A DNA stretch of 64,000 nt, taken from contig CM049316.1 of the NCBI GenBank assembly GCA_026874595.1, positions 36,585,339 through 36,649,338 of the forward strand, written 5' to 3'. The translations under genes and the position numbers were made by a program. Under the pieces are notes generated by a model. It was not told where the DNA came from. It saw nothing but the letters and a program-made list of their open reading frames with translations, and did not search any database. This DNA comes from Sipunculus nudus (lineage: Eukaryota; Annelida; Sipuncula; Golfingiida; Sipunculidae). Below, in pieces: positions 46,011-57,610 of this stretch; position 1 is the first letter of the stretch, and each line of letters opens with the position of its first letter.

Positions 46011-46660
46011 TTAAGGCTTGTTAACAGACACAAGCGTTATTTGTTTACACATGCATATTTCGTTTAAGTTTCTTATACGTGATATGTATAGCTTCGAATG
46101 TGAAAAAGACAGGCCTAGAAAAATATATTCCAACAGTATTAAATTTTTGGTTTAAGTACTGTAAATTGTCATGGAATAAGCAGACCTGATGCAAAATTGA
46201 CAACTCTCCCAGATAAAAAGAAAGCAGGTTGATATATTTCGATGAAAGCATTTAGCAAAGAAACCACTTCAGCCTTGGTTCGTTGCATTGTCTTTCAGCA
46301 AATTAACACAAAATGTAATATACAGATTTTGCTGAAAAAGAGGGGTAGAGTAAAACTGCACCCGTAATCCATTACATTTTTGGAGGTTATCGGAATCACC
46401 ATAATATATTTTTTTTCTTAAGTGCCATAATCACAATTCCGAAAAGGAATGATTATAAGGAGCCATTCCTTTGTCCCCGAGTGGAAGCCGCCCATTCGAA
46501 TGTAGTTGTTCTGCCACTCGCCTGGTGATCCCGTAATTCAAAATCATGACAATGCTTTACATGATACTTGCACGTATGAACGAATAACTGATAATTAGAT
46601 TCTGGCGGAAGTTTCAAAGGCCCCAAAAGATTGAGGACCCTTAGAAGTATGTGCGATCCA

Positions 46661-46672
46661 CCCCCCCCCCCC
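46661..46672. repeat. poly-C tract (C12)
   Basis: C12 followed by TCCCCC. The homologous C13 run at 61751-61763 shows that the tract predates the duplication of the segment. Confidence 0.9.
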
Positions 46673-47905
46673 TCCCCCAGGACTTCCTTTTGAAAAAGTT
46701 TTTCTTCAAACAACCCATAAATCGGCAAACTATTAAGACCACGGTTATCATGGAAAGATACTTCTGAATGTATAAAAATCAACATACCTGTAAACCTATA
46801 GAACAGTGATCGTGTAAAGGGTCTCAGCTCTTTGTGTCCACTCAAAGGAAAAGTGCCCCCTATTAAAAGAGTCATGTGGACATGTGTTCCGCTCTTGAAA
46901 TTAAAATCTTTATTTCCTTTTGACAAAGTAAAATTCCTCAACAGGCGATATAATGGAAATGGGGTTTTCCATGGGGATTACAGGTGGCCTCCTGAAAAAG
47001 CGTGAAAGGCGAAAAATGTTTTGCTTCACATTGGTAGAGGGTTAGGGTAAAGACATATCAATAGTCCATTCATTTTGGAGGTAATACGAATCACCACAAT
47101 ATATATTTTCTTATAAACCATTATGACAAAGGACCATTCCTGTGTCCCCCTGTGGCTTTTAGGTTTCAGGCTCATTCATCCTGGAAATCCAACTTAATTC
47201 TAAGCATAAGATTTACTGCCTGGTCCCTAAAATAGTGCCATCTACTGAATAAACAGAAAGTGCAAGCAAAACAATGGTCCAAAACGGGGCTAGTAGCCAC
47301 CTAAATATTTTTCTCGTTTTCACTTATAAGAAATGGTTCACACACCTAGTAAAGACCACGTTTGTTTATTTTTAGCTCATTATCTGATTTATCTAAATTT
47401 CTGTGTCCTCGCTCGCACACCAATATTTTCAATAGAGTGCTCATAAGCCTCACTGGGAGGCTTACTAAGTAGGCTAACCCCCACCCAACCCGAATGATAA
47501 GTTGTGGGGCTTCTTTCATTCCTTTAGAGGGGTTACAATGGATATGGGGATCAATAGGGATTATAGTGGGCCCGCTTGACCGCGTACAGCACGGAAATGC
47601 CTTTTGTGCAGGACATGCGCTCTGGCCACGGTCATAATATGCCAGTGAAAATCCCCGAGGCGCCTCCTGAAAAAGGGTCACAGGCGAAGAGGACCTTGCA
47701 GCACAAAAGAAATAGGGGCATCTAATGGGGAAATATTAAAATTATTAATTATTCAGCTTAATAGGGCATAATCCCGCAAAATAAAACAAACTTGTCCTAG
47801 AAGAGCACACCACCGATACGTCTGCCGAATTTGGAGAGTCAATTCAGAACGGAAGCAGGTCAACCATGGTCTAGAAAAAACCCAACTCCGTATTAATTAT
47901 ATAGA

Positions 47906-49779
47906 TTTTAGGTGAACATTTAATGACTATTCAAAGCAAAAAAAAAAAAAGATTTTCCCATAGAAAAAAAACAGAGCGGCAATACAATAAATGATTTTGT
48001 GTGGCCAAAAACACATTTGTTTCACGATCACTTTTACCAGAATTAGTGCCAGCGGACGACTTCCTAAACCTTTTTATAATAGGTTTTTTGACAAAACATT
48101 TATGTGATCAGAGGACATAATAATTACAGAATTGTTCTGCTAAATCAACAGGTAAAAACATAACATAACAAAAATAAATTTTATCGAAATATGATTAAGC
48201 GGGTGGCGAAATCGATGCGCGCGGCGAGTGCGATACCAACCCTCTTTTTTGGCCTGATTTACTGGACAATGTCCACGTTAAGAGTTGTCAGATCCGTCCG
48301 TCTGCATCTTGCAGACCGCTTTGTCTTCCTAACCACTTAAACAACTGGGCGATATGATGACTGTGCTTGAGACATGACGTCGGAAATGAGCCGTCTGAGC
48401 TGTTGTCCCTACGAATTCAATTTCCATTAATTTTCTCATGGAAGGATTTGCTGGACTCTGACAGAAACACCTGTTTGCCTCTGCTAGGCGTGGGAGCGAG
48501 GAAGCCTCAGGAATTATCACTTTTTGCAAAGGAACTAATAGAAATTCAACTAAAACAGATATCCCAAGACAAAGTCGGTAAAATAGATGTCGTCGAAGGT
48601 CTCGGTGTCTATAATGAGAATGTGTTATACTGAAAATCTGTTGTATGTTTCTGTGTTCTTTTTGGTCTTCATTACTGTTAATTACAATTTTCTTATTTCA
48701 TATTTCTTCTTCTATATATTTCTATGACGTCAAGAGCCTTTTGCTGTCAGTAACGTTTCCTGGAATGGCGCCTATCTGTATACGTTTCCGCACCTACCAT
48801 CAATAATAAATGCTAATTAGTTCAGCAGAATCTTCATTAAAAATGTAATTACATGAATGTAGTCGCCTCTGTGTCTCTTAAAATGCATAATAACGTAAGA
48901 TACTAATTCTCGGTATCAATGTAAAACGTATAAATCTAATGAATGCACGGAAACGCTCCTCGTAGACAAAGAATTCTACTTCTTTTGAAAATAATCGGAG
49001 AAGATAAAACTCAGACTCATTTATACAACTAGTGGTGTCATTAATTATCAATTTTACAAAATGACATCATTTATAATACATGTATTTAATACGTCTCAAT
49101 GGATTAAAGTTTAAACAGTTTAAAACACACTCGGATTTTTTTCACTAGCGAAGGCAGTTTTTAAGTACAAAGTACACTCGTTTTTATTCACATCAGTTTA
49201 ACATATTTTTTTATTTTTTTGCTTCAGAACCAGAGGGTATTCACTGTTTTTTTATTATTATTTAATTGTACATATATAAGCTACTAGAAACCTGTATTCT
49301 AATTAATGCAAACCTCAGCGTCCATAAATAAAAGTTAAATGTTCACAGTTTTGACAAATTTTACAGTGATAAGCAAAATATTAAACATAACATTGTCTTG
49401 ATATGTTGTAGGATATGAAATAAGGCGAGATTCTGACAGCAGATGTAACGTGAAAGTTAAATTTCCCATAGATGCTTCATTTCATCATCCATTATAGGGG
49501 CCGACATTCTGGCGAGGACTTAATCCGCATGCGGATAAACAATATATGTCGAATTTTTTTTTTATTTCCATGTCTTGAATTAGTGCTTTCATATCCCTAA
49601 AAAGGTAGAATATGTTAGAAGTGTCACACAAAATACATTGGGTAGCTGTTACACAGCGCACAACATTTGTGCACTGTCCGGGAGTTAGCAAACCTTTGAC
49701 GGAATACTTTCCATGGCGGCTAACTATATACATCTGAGGCTTAAAAGCCAATGGAGCCGGCCAAGGTGTCCGATGCTAT
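47906..49779. other. unannotated DNA
   Basis: Frames at 48367-48633 (88 codons, plus) and 49485-49751 (88 codons, minus) lack recognisable motifs. I found no splice-bounded exon I would defend. Confidence 0.4.
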
Positions 49780-50010
49780 TGTGGGATGCTACCCAGCCAA
49801 TATTTGCATTCACTTATTCAGCCCATATTCCAAGATTCATTCGTGTATAAGTGACTAGACATTTGTGTATGTGCCTTGATGACGTTCCTGATTCCGGATC
49901 ATGTGCCAGATCCACAACAAAATCTAATCGATTCACTCAAACTTTCTCTCAAACTTCAGTTATGGTTGTGAACAAATAAACAAACACACACACAAGCACA
50001 CATACGGACG
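49780..50010 (-). repeat. dispersed repeat family Y, copy 3
   Basis: The reverse complement reads TTTGTTCACAACCATAACTG, AGATTTTGTTGTGGATCTGG, TGATCCGGAATCAGGAACG, CACAAATGTCTAGTCACTTA and GGGCTGAATAAGTGAATGCA. This closely matches copy 1 at 26660-26880 in order and spacing. A (GTTT)n-like stretch precedes it. Confidence 0.65.
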
Positions 50011-50394
50011 GGTATGAAAACATATTCTCCTGGCCCAAGCAATAATTATACTTGTAATAACCCAAAATCATGGCCGTTCCGGAAAATATTCGGCCTATGT
50101 AGGCAAACGCAAAAATGCAATTATTTCCCACGTCAACGATTTTGGGACATGACTGTGCGACAAAATTGGCGCTGACATAGACTTAGCTGGAAAGATGATT
50201 TTAACATATATGAGTCATCCTGCAAAATGGCTGACGCGTAGCTTAGTAATTGAGAAAATCTTGGTAATCGACATTAAAATCTCTCTATAATAGATATTCG
50301 TATTGACGTACTACATGTTCATATATATTTTTCGATGTCATAAAGATTTGTATGATATATACCTGGCTACCTTAAAGACTTCATGCGCATGCAT

Positions 50395-50465
50395 ATACAA
50401 ACGTGCTTAGCAGACCCCATTTGAGGCGTATTACTCTACCGCTAGACCGGTACCTGATAGTGTCA
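50395..50465 (-). pseudogene. tRNA D-arm-like fragment
   Basis: The minus strand reads CCGGTCTAGCGGTAGAGTAA followed by TACGCC, which fits an A-box/D-arm (TRGYNNARNNG). No B box or acceptor pairing follows at the right distance, so this is at best a tRNA pseudogene or the head of a degraded tRNA-derived SINE. Confidence 0.25.
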
Positions 50466-52353
50466 GCTGAGTATATAAATATAATGCAATTTTGGGAGCA
50501 GCACACAAATGTCCGAAATATATGAAAGATACGATCAGAAAAGATCATTATATTTGCCATAAAAAAAGGAATTGTTGTTATATTGACAAAATCAGCATGA
50601 AAGGTCTGTTATGGCTACAAGGATAAGCAAGTGTAATATTTTATAAGATGCAACTGAGATAAATTTTACAACAGAGATACATAAGATATGTTATATAGCT
50701 AAGGTATGTAAAAATAAAAATGAAGATACGTTATCGAAGATACATGATACATGACATCATAGTGGCACCACATGCATTGTCAAAAACGTAGATGAGAATT
50801 TGGATAACGAAGCAAATAACCTCTTATTTTCGTTTGTCGTTTGAATTAGAATAGATCAGACCAACTGATAAATATAGTTGTTTACCTTTTGACTTTATTA
50901 TTCAGCACTTGGGAAATTGCTTGTATGCTTGTTGAATTTCTGTCCATATACATGAAGTGAATGAAAAGTATATCGAGGAGCAGGGAATGACGGCGGAAAC
51001 AATGAAGATGAGATTTTAAAGCTTAAAATTTAGTATATCGACAGGTGTGAATTTAAGTCCATTTCTTGTTCAAAGCTTAATGTTAAGATTATCATTTGGT
51101 TCACCGATATCATTTAGTATAATAGTATAAGCGTATATTGCACTACAATTTTCGATATGACTGGGGTCACGATTAAACGTAGGCCCTGTCGTTGAAATTG
51201 AATGTCTACTGAGTGGCGCTGTTTCGGCTTATTGCGGTGACCACAGGTACCTATTGGTAACCGGAGACGAAAATGGATTATATCCCGTCCAGCTGTTAAG
51301 GTTTTGATGCACCGGTAGCTGCTATTTAACTTGTAATGATCTAAATTATAAGCAGATTAATACTAAAAAAACCCACAACAGTAATGTCTTCTTTTGAACC
51401 CGCGGGCTCTAGAAACTAGATAACGAAATCAATTAACCTTGGCCTCCTTTGAAGTATTGTGTTCTTTTTCTAAAAAATATCTATATACGTCTCGGGGACA
51501 GAAAAACAAGATTATCACAACATGGGTCAGTGCAAATGACACGTAAGAACAGCACCCCCACTGTCGTATTTCTATTGACCTTTAAACTATTAAACTATAC
51601 GTGGACTTGGGCCGAGAATTCAATACAGGTGAGACACTCAAATGATGCATATTCATAATTAGATTCATGAAAACCATATTCTACTTTTGGTAAGTCATCA
51701 TGGCGCGACCAAAGTCTATTGAGTTCTGACCTCATGAATTATGCATGGATTATTTCGGGAAATGAAGAACTCAGGAGAGGTATTGTATAGGTTAATATTT
51801 CTGTTGAGATTCATCAATATTTATCAAGCTATCATGGTAATTTAACGCGACGACACTACAAGGAAGCTTGGTGACCTCTGACCTCATTAAATATGTATTT
51901 ATAAGTTCATAAATCGAAATAGGGTGAGATAATCAATCGGTAAGTAGTTACAGTTTCATGAAAATCCATAAAAAGACTCTAAAAGTTAAGGGACATACGG
52001 GCGGTAAGACATACGGACGAATGGACTGACGAACAGTTTACCATAATAGGCGTATAAAGGTTTGTAACATTTTGTTTTTCCGGATAGTTTTAATGAGACC
52101 GAACATAATACAGTAAATTTTTCATAGTTTACATGATAAGCATATATAACTTTTTGGCATTCATCAACATATTACCAACGAATGTTATAGAATTAAAATT
52201 TAAAATTGTAAATGTTTATAAAATCAAGTTACTAAAATAATATTTTCAACTTAAAACTTAATTCTTACATGATATATTTTATATAAAAAACTATCAGTAC
52301 AATAAAACTATGAAATCATTTGTATACACACTTTTATACTATACAAAAGTTTC
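50466..52353. other. unannotated A+T-rich DNA
   Basis: A frame at 51449-51658 (69 codons) is unrecognised. Nothing else is supported. Confidence 0.45.
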
Positions 52354-52363
52354 ATATATATAT

Positions 52364-52428
<65 letters not shown>
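52354..52428. repeat. (AT)n microsatellite
   Basis: About 37 AT units with one interruption near 52376. The Tyr/Ile repeats in frames on both strands derive from it. Confidence 0.95.
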
Positions 52429-52431
<3 letters not shown>

Positions 52432-52846
52432 TTGATACAGTAGTCTGTATGCCCCTCATGCTTCCGTCGATCCCCGTTATTTACATATATACCAGGCCCC
52501 GGGCTGTTTCCACGCAGTGTACAGCCAGTGCGACCACCAGGCGCGCTTAGCATGGTATCTGGTCTGATATGTAGTCCCCGAGGGCACGCAAAATGCACAT
52601 TGTGGATCATATGCAAACCTGTTATTGTTCATAAACACTATAATGCACCCACACCTTGCACATAAATAAGCTTAGCCAGACGACACAATGGCCATCTCTC
52701 TCCGTTTTCATCTCATCCCGCTTGGTTTATTGAATATATATCCCTGGTGAGTATCAATTTTTATTATTTAGAAGATAGAGTACGACGTATTTATGACAAC
52801 GATGGTTTATTTAAGTGAGTAATTGTAACGATGTATTGTAAATAAC

Positions 52847-52848
<2 letters not shown>
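52429..52848. other. unannotated, G+C-richer patch
   Basis: 52440-52620 is noticeably less A+T-rich and free of repeats seen elsewhere. It could be a conserved or regulatory element, but nothing in the sequence itself proves that. Confidence 0.35.
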
Positions 52849-52916
<68 letters not shown>

Positions 52917-52988
52917 AGGAGAGAGAGAGAGACGGAGAAAGACAGAGCGACAGAAGAGAGAGATAGCAGAGACAGATAGAGAGAGCGT

Positions 52989-53034
<46 letters not shown>

Positions 53035-53086
53035 CAGACAGAGGGAGAGATATATATAGAGAAAAAAAAATGGAGAGAGATATAGG

Positions 53087-53137
<51 letters not shown>
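52849..53137. repeat. (GA)n microsatellite block
   Basis: Long GA tracts at 52850-52914, 52980-53031 and 53091-53137 are separated by GACAGA, GGAGAA and short AT interruptions. Frames reading Arg-Glu or Ser-Leu repeats (78 and 115 codons) are artefacts. Confidence 0.95.
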
Positions 53138-53139
<2 letters not shown>

Positions 53140-53289
53140 TCTCGTGTGAAAGGAGCAATAAAAAACCCCGTTATTCGAGCTAGCCTTCTGCCTTTTTCGC
53201 CGAAACTGGAATGATTTGGTTTCCGTCTGGTATGAAGGACTCCGCGTCCGACATAATATGAAGATTTATTAAAAAAATGCCTCTATATC

Positions 53290-53440
53290 AACAGAGGTGT
53301 CAATAGGGGGGGGGGGGTATATATCCCCCTACTTTTTGACAAGGGGGATGGTCAATATAATCATCCCCCCACTTAAACTCTGCAACGGAAGCTCAAAGTA
53401 AATAAATATAATAAAAGTAAATAGACGTAAAAACATGTGT
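53290..53440. other. G12/C-rich inverted patch
   Basis: A G12 run (53306-53317) is followed by TATATATCCCCCTAC, then CAAGGGGGATGG and ATCATCCCCCCAC, so G-runs and C-runs alternate and can pair in several ways. It may be the terminus of a dispersed element. Confidence 0.35.
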
Positions 53441-53645
53441 AGACTAACATTAAATCTCAAATTTCCATTCAAATTTCTTTTTAACGAGGATCTTTGCCTT
53501 GGACTCGGACGAGGACTTAAAGATGTCCAAAATGACTGGGACTCGATGACGATGGACCAGAAGGACTCGGCCTGGGACTCGGGAGACCTTAACTCGGACT
53601 AGCAGTCGGACTTGCATAGTGTGGACTCGTCTTATTTACTTGATA
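53440..53645 (-). repeat. GAGTCC-rich family, partial copy C
   Basis: The plus strand carries GGACTCGG/GGACTTG-type motifs, the complement of the GAGTCC family at 10.5, 11.4 and 24.4 kb. Only one hexamer-rich block is clear; the A+T-rich core is not. It ends a few bases before MITE family 1 copy B. Confidence 0.5.
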
Positions 53646-53650
53646 CCGAT

Positions 53651-53988
53651 AAGGCCAAAATAAAAAAAGGTATGGTTCTCAGGCACTTTTTTTCAGAAAT
53701 CAATGCGGGGGGCGGTTTTTTTTATTTTTAATTTTTTTATGTTTCGATCAAAATGTCAAATGATTAAGGAAAAGCATTATAATAACAGATTTATTTTGCT
53801 AAACAAGCAAAAGCACTAGAAAACAAAGTAATTTGTATGATTTTATATTCTTGAAAGAAATTTCCGAGCAGCTGCAGCTCAAAATTGGTAAGTTTCTATT
53901 GAAAATCAAAATAAAAATTGTTGATGGGGTGGTTTAAAATTGATGCGGGCGATGCCTGAGAACCATACCTTTTATTTTTTTTGGCCTA
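53651..53988 (+). mobile_element. MITE family 1, copy B
   Basis: This is a 338-bp element with about 33-bp terminal inverted repeats. The left end reads AAGGCCAAAATAAAAAAAGG and then TATGGTTCTCAGGCA. The right end reads TGCCTGAGAACCATACC, an A/T run and GGCCTAA. Subterminal CAATGCGGGG and TTGATGCGGG also correspond. The interior matches copy A at 205-502 in reverse orientation. No ORF is present. Confidence 0.8.
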
Positions 53989-55000
53989 ATAATATTTTTT
54001 ACAGGAAAGAACAGGTGAAACAAAGATGGATAAAGAAGAGAGAGATAAAAAAAAAGACAGAGAGGTGAAACACTTTCTTTAAAGAGGAAATAAACTGGAG
54101 AAAGTTACCAAGGATATTATTCAGGCTGTTTACTTGGCGTATTGGTCTAAGGTTGTTAGTATTTCCAAGGAAATCCAAAGAACAAAGAAATGGGTAAGAA
54201 CCCGGAGTGGAGCTGCAGCCAATTAGACATAAGTGTTATCAGCTGTGAGGCGAAGTTGGAATAGATCATTAATTACAATACTAGAATCGTCAACAGACAA
54301 AATGTCGCAAACATACTGTATTTAGGAAAATAAGGATACATATTTTAAGGGCATTGATACACCGTCCAAACAGAACACTCAGACGGAATCAAAGTAATTA
54401 ATCTTGACGCAATTAAAATATACCAAATATGTGAAACAAAATATAATGAAACACCTACCGGTCAATTTATTCCTGGTGATGGGCCATTCCTTCGAGAAGA
54501 AAATTGAGTCAAGAGTTTTGATCAAGAAACTTGTACCGACTACAGCAGCAAGCCCGTATAAGAGCGTCTGTCTCTGCGCGCTACTGTATGCCAGAATGGA
54601 ACATTGCCTTCCCCGGAACGAAGCGACGTCACGCCAGTGATAAAAAGTGGGCACGTCCTCCCTGCGTTGGTATTTGTTGATGATAACCAAACATCAGTTG
54701 AAAAGAACTATCAACAGGTATAAACGTGTGCCCAGATGGTAGAGTGACGACTCTGTTTAGGTTAACTATGATTGTTAGTAACACTTGTTTCAGTTGATAT
54801 TTATAAACGTTGCTTTGAGTAAAGATAGATTTACTTAGTTTCGACCGTAAGCGGCTTTGCATAAACAGCCAACCATCTAGCAGGGCTCCACCGTGCTAAG
54901 TCTGAAATTGCCTCCAGGCAAATGGTTGGTTGCTTGCGTTGCAACAATAATTGTCTTCTGGAACATGCTTAGCTGGTACCCCTCTCGCAAGCTGTCTTCC
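53989..55000. other. unannotated DNA
   Basis: Overlapping frames at 54379-54690 (minus, 103 codons) and 54404-54640 (plus) are unrecognised. GATGGTAGAGTGACGACTCT at 54736 looks slightly tRNA-like but has no B box. Confidence 0.4.
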
Positions 55001-55007
55001 CTTACTC

Positions 55008-55120
55008 ATCCAATCAAAGTAGTTCCACGTGGCGGGCGCTGTTTGGCCTAGCCCGACATCAGATTCTAAACACCCTGCCGTGCTTATATAGGCGGGACTG
55101 CTGGCTTATACGGCAGTAAC
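55008..55120 (+). promoter_or_regulatory. possible promoter (CCAAT, CACGTG, TATATA)
   Basis: CATCCAATCAAAG (CCAAT-box-like, about 55008), CCACGTGG (E-box, about 55025) and CTTATATAGGCGGGAC (TATA-like, about 55083) lie in promoter-like order over 80 bp in a G+C-richer stretch. The first ATG with a frame of any length downstream (55154-55225, 23 codons) is too short to support a gene. Chance co-occurrence is quite possible. Confidence 0.2.
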
Positions 55121-55225
55121 TTTAACCATGCTGACCGGGCAAATAGCTCCGTGATGGTCAAGGTCTTCCTGGCCAAGTTTATTACCGATACTAATGGTGC
55201 TGTTCACTTTAATGCATTTCATTAG

Positions 55226-56317
55226 CGGCCTATTCTCCTGCACATGTGCTTCAGTGCTATCTTAAAGATTACGGGTGATAAAAATCAATATGGCGTCCAA
55301 ATTAACCACCATTGTTTCTGTCACCGGAAGGCAGTTTTAGAGGCTGTTAAATTTAACATCTAAAGATCTAATATCAATAGGTGCGCCAGACTTGATCTGG
55401 AATTAGTCAAAATGTATAATTTTTTTAATATTTGTATGTCTCTATCTTTCTAAGATGCTTCTTATTTTAGGACCCTTGTAATTAAACACTCAAATGGCTG
55501 GTTTTAGTCCATGTCGCTCAAATCGTAAGAAAAAATCGGGATGCTACTTCAGTTTATTTCTATTAAGTGTCACAAAACTGCGATGGTTGAGTTACTTCAA
55601 TAACGAACGCACTGATAAATGTAGTATAAAATTAATTCTGAACGCTCGAAGATGAATCTTTCGGTCAAACATATATTTCTCTGATATAAGTGCATTTTTA
55701 ATCAAAAGGATTTAGGCAGCTCAGATAAAGAAACTTGGGCGGCCTTGCTTGTATAAAGGAAAAAAAAGTATCTCTACAAGTTAAAATAAGTCTCTCTGCA
55801 TGGAAATTCGACGTAAATAATACTTTAGAGAGTTAACATATTTATAAAAAAGTTGTGATTGCGGGCTGTTGCAACATCTGCAGGGGTGGATTAAGAAGAG
55901 GCTGCAGGGAGCCTGTCCCCTCTTTCAGCCTTAAAAATCTGGGAAATTATTAGTTCTCGGAAAGAATTACATGCCTTAAAGTAGCATTCAATATGTGCGC
56001 ATGCATATGCAGCACGCATGCATATATACGTATGCAGCTCACTATTTCGATCACTAGCGATTGAAACCGCATATGCATGGTAACTGACAGGGAAATTCCA
56101 AACTTTAACGTCAGTAAAAGGGTATACCTCTGGCAGATGACTTCTTTACTCACGCAACTCTATATACTTTAGGCCCAATTTGGCTGCATGCCTACCGAAC
56201 ACGCCGATGTTTTAACGGAAATACAGGCGTCCGCTTTCTAGCTGCATTCATATGCAGTGCATACACATAAGCACGCATACACATAAATGGAATGAATAAG
56301 GGCTGCTTCTCGCACCG
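55226..56317. other. unannotated DNA with ATGCAT-rich patch
   Basis: At 55881 CAGGGGTGGATTAAGAAG weakly resembles the hAT-like termini at 8539 and 21880. Around 55990-56100 and 56180-56290, GCATGCATAT/ATATGCAG motifs recur on both strands. No gene was seen. Confidence 0.35.
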
Positions 56318-56358
56318 TTTTTATCCCCATATTACTGCATGAAATATGGGGATAAAAA
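56318..56358. other. perfect 16-bp hairpin
   Basis: TTTTTATCCCCATATT (56318-56333) is exactly complementary to AATATGGGGATAAAAA (56343-56358), with a 9-base loop. It could form a cruciform, a small RNA stem or the remnant of a palindromic element. There are no flanking gene signals. Confidence 0.8.
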
Positions 56359-57359
56359 GGTCTCATAGCACGCATACAAGGTTTCGAGTCCCCTTTTTTT
56401 CCAATGGATATCTACTCGTTTATTCTCGATCCCTTCACAAAAACCTAATATAATACCAAGTAATTAGCTTTGAATCCGGATAATGAAACCAGCAAACGTT
56501 ATATTCAAATACGTAGAGTATATTGTGATTACTTGTACGCGGATAGATTTGTTTAATTAACGCCTAATTATTTCCATGGATTCAAGCCTTCCGAATTTTT
56601 ATCTAATTTTACGTTCGTAAGTTAATCTATCACTGGTGACACGTTTCATTTTTGCCAGGAGATACTTAGACAAAGACACAATCTTATAAAGGCTGACTTT
56701 ATGTGAGTGTGTTAATCCTGTAGTGCTATCATACATAATCTTTTCATTATACCCCGGTTATTATCGTGCAGAGTCTTTCCGGCTCTTTAATATTTGTCAC
56801 ACATCTGGCAAATGGGGTAACCATTAATGACGTCAACCGGAGACAATTACTGTGACTCTATGAAGACGTTGCATGATTCATATATTTTATTTTCGGTCAA
56901 ACGCCCACTTTCCTTTTCCAAAGGCTTTTTCAAGGGATAGCGTAGGTTTTTTTTAGGAAGATGGTGAACAAGTAATTAGTCTTTCACATTTCATTATCGC
57001 CATCTGTAGGGGACAATGGCATAGAGTGTTCGGGTCATATATGGGAATATATTGGTCATATATGGATATTGGAAACAAAAAGGGTGATGCAAGCGTCCGT
57101 TTTTTAACTTTACTGGTCGAAAAACAAAACGTCGAATTTTGCCAACTTATCAAGTAAATACAACAACTTTAGTTGTTACAATAGGACATATGATCAACAC
57201 AAAATTTAATCCCTTTTCAAACATTTAATAATTCATTTAAGAAATTTAACAACATTGCTAAGGACCTAGTTTTTATTTGCAAGAAAATGATCCAAGAAAA
57301 GGGGGAGCGTCAAATCCGTAGAACAATATCATTTTTTTGGCCAAGCGGGGTAATGTTTT
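56359..57359. other. unannotated A+T-rich DNA
   Basis: A minus-strand frame at 56953-57153 is unrecognised. A short near-repeat ATATATGG occurs twice near 57038-57066. Confidence 0.45.
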
Positions 57360-57610
57360 AGCCGGCGTTGGTTTGTTTGTCTGTATGGTTGTCTGTCTGT
57401 AAGCAACGTTACTCAAAAATTATCTTCGGATTTTGATGTACTTTTCAGGAAAGCTCGACAAGTCAATGATACAAGGAACAGTTGATAAAATTTCGGGGGT
57501 GATCGATCCGATCACCATCTTTACCCAAACATTTTGTGAAGGAAAAATTATACATTTCTGACAACGCCTTATGGCGAGGTCTGCGGTCTCTGTGTGTGCA
57601 AATATCAAGT
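57360..57610 (+). repeat. invertebrate-type dispersed repeat fragment
   Basis: GTTTGTTTGTCTGTATGG, AACGTTACTCAAAAATTAT, TTGATGTACTTTTCAGGAAA, ACAAGGAACAGTTGATAAAA and CTTATGGCGAGGTCTGCGGT occur in an order typical of dispersed repeats in marine invertebrates. The 3' motif echoes 26898 and 44073. The 73-codon minus frame over it is not a gene. Confidence 0.4.

Larger units (their letters stand above)
45163..47905 (+). repeat. long duplicated segment, copy 1
   Basis: Diverged but collinear with 60680-62190. Matching landmarks include TCGTGGAAAATCC, CGCATATTTTAAT, ATTCCAACAGTATTAA, GATTGTCATGGAATAA-like, the C-run followed by TCCCC, ACGGTTATCAT or TGGTTATCATAGA, and AAACTTGTCCTAGAAGAGC. This copy is ~1.2 kb longer because of a 341-bp MITE (45670-46010) and an internal ~670-bp duplication (46320-46500 resembles 46990-47180; CCTCCTGAAAAAG occurs at 46986 and 47666). 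Frames of 162 codons (46453-46941 minus) and 111 codons (47346-47681 minus) are not preserved in copy 2 and are not called. Confidence 0.75.

Noticed and set aside
46453-46941. 162-codon minus-strand open frame, the longest in the window
   Set aside because: It crosses the poly-C/G tract (a poly-Gly stretch in translation), shows no known domain, and the homologous segment at 61.5-61.95 kb does not keep the frame.
52811-53158. Ser/Leu-repeat frame (115 codons) and complementary Arg/Glu frame
   Set aside because: Pure product of the (GA)n microsatellite.
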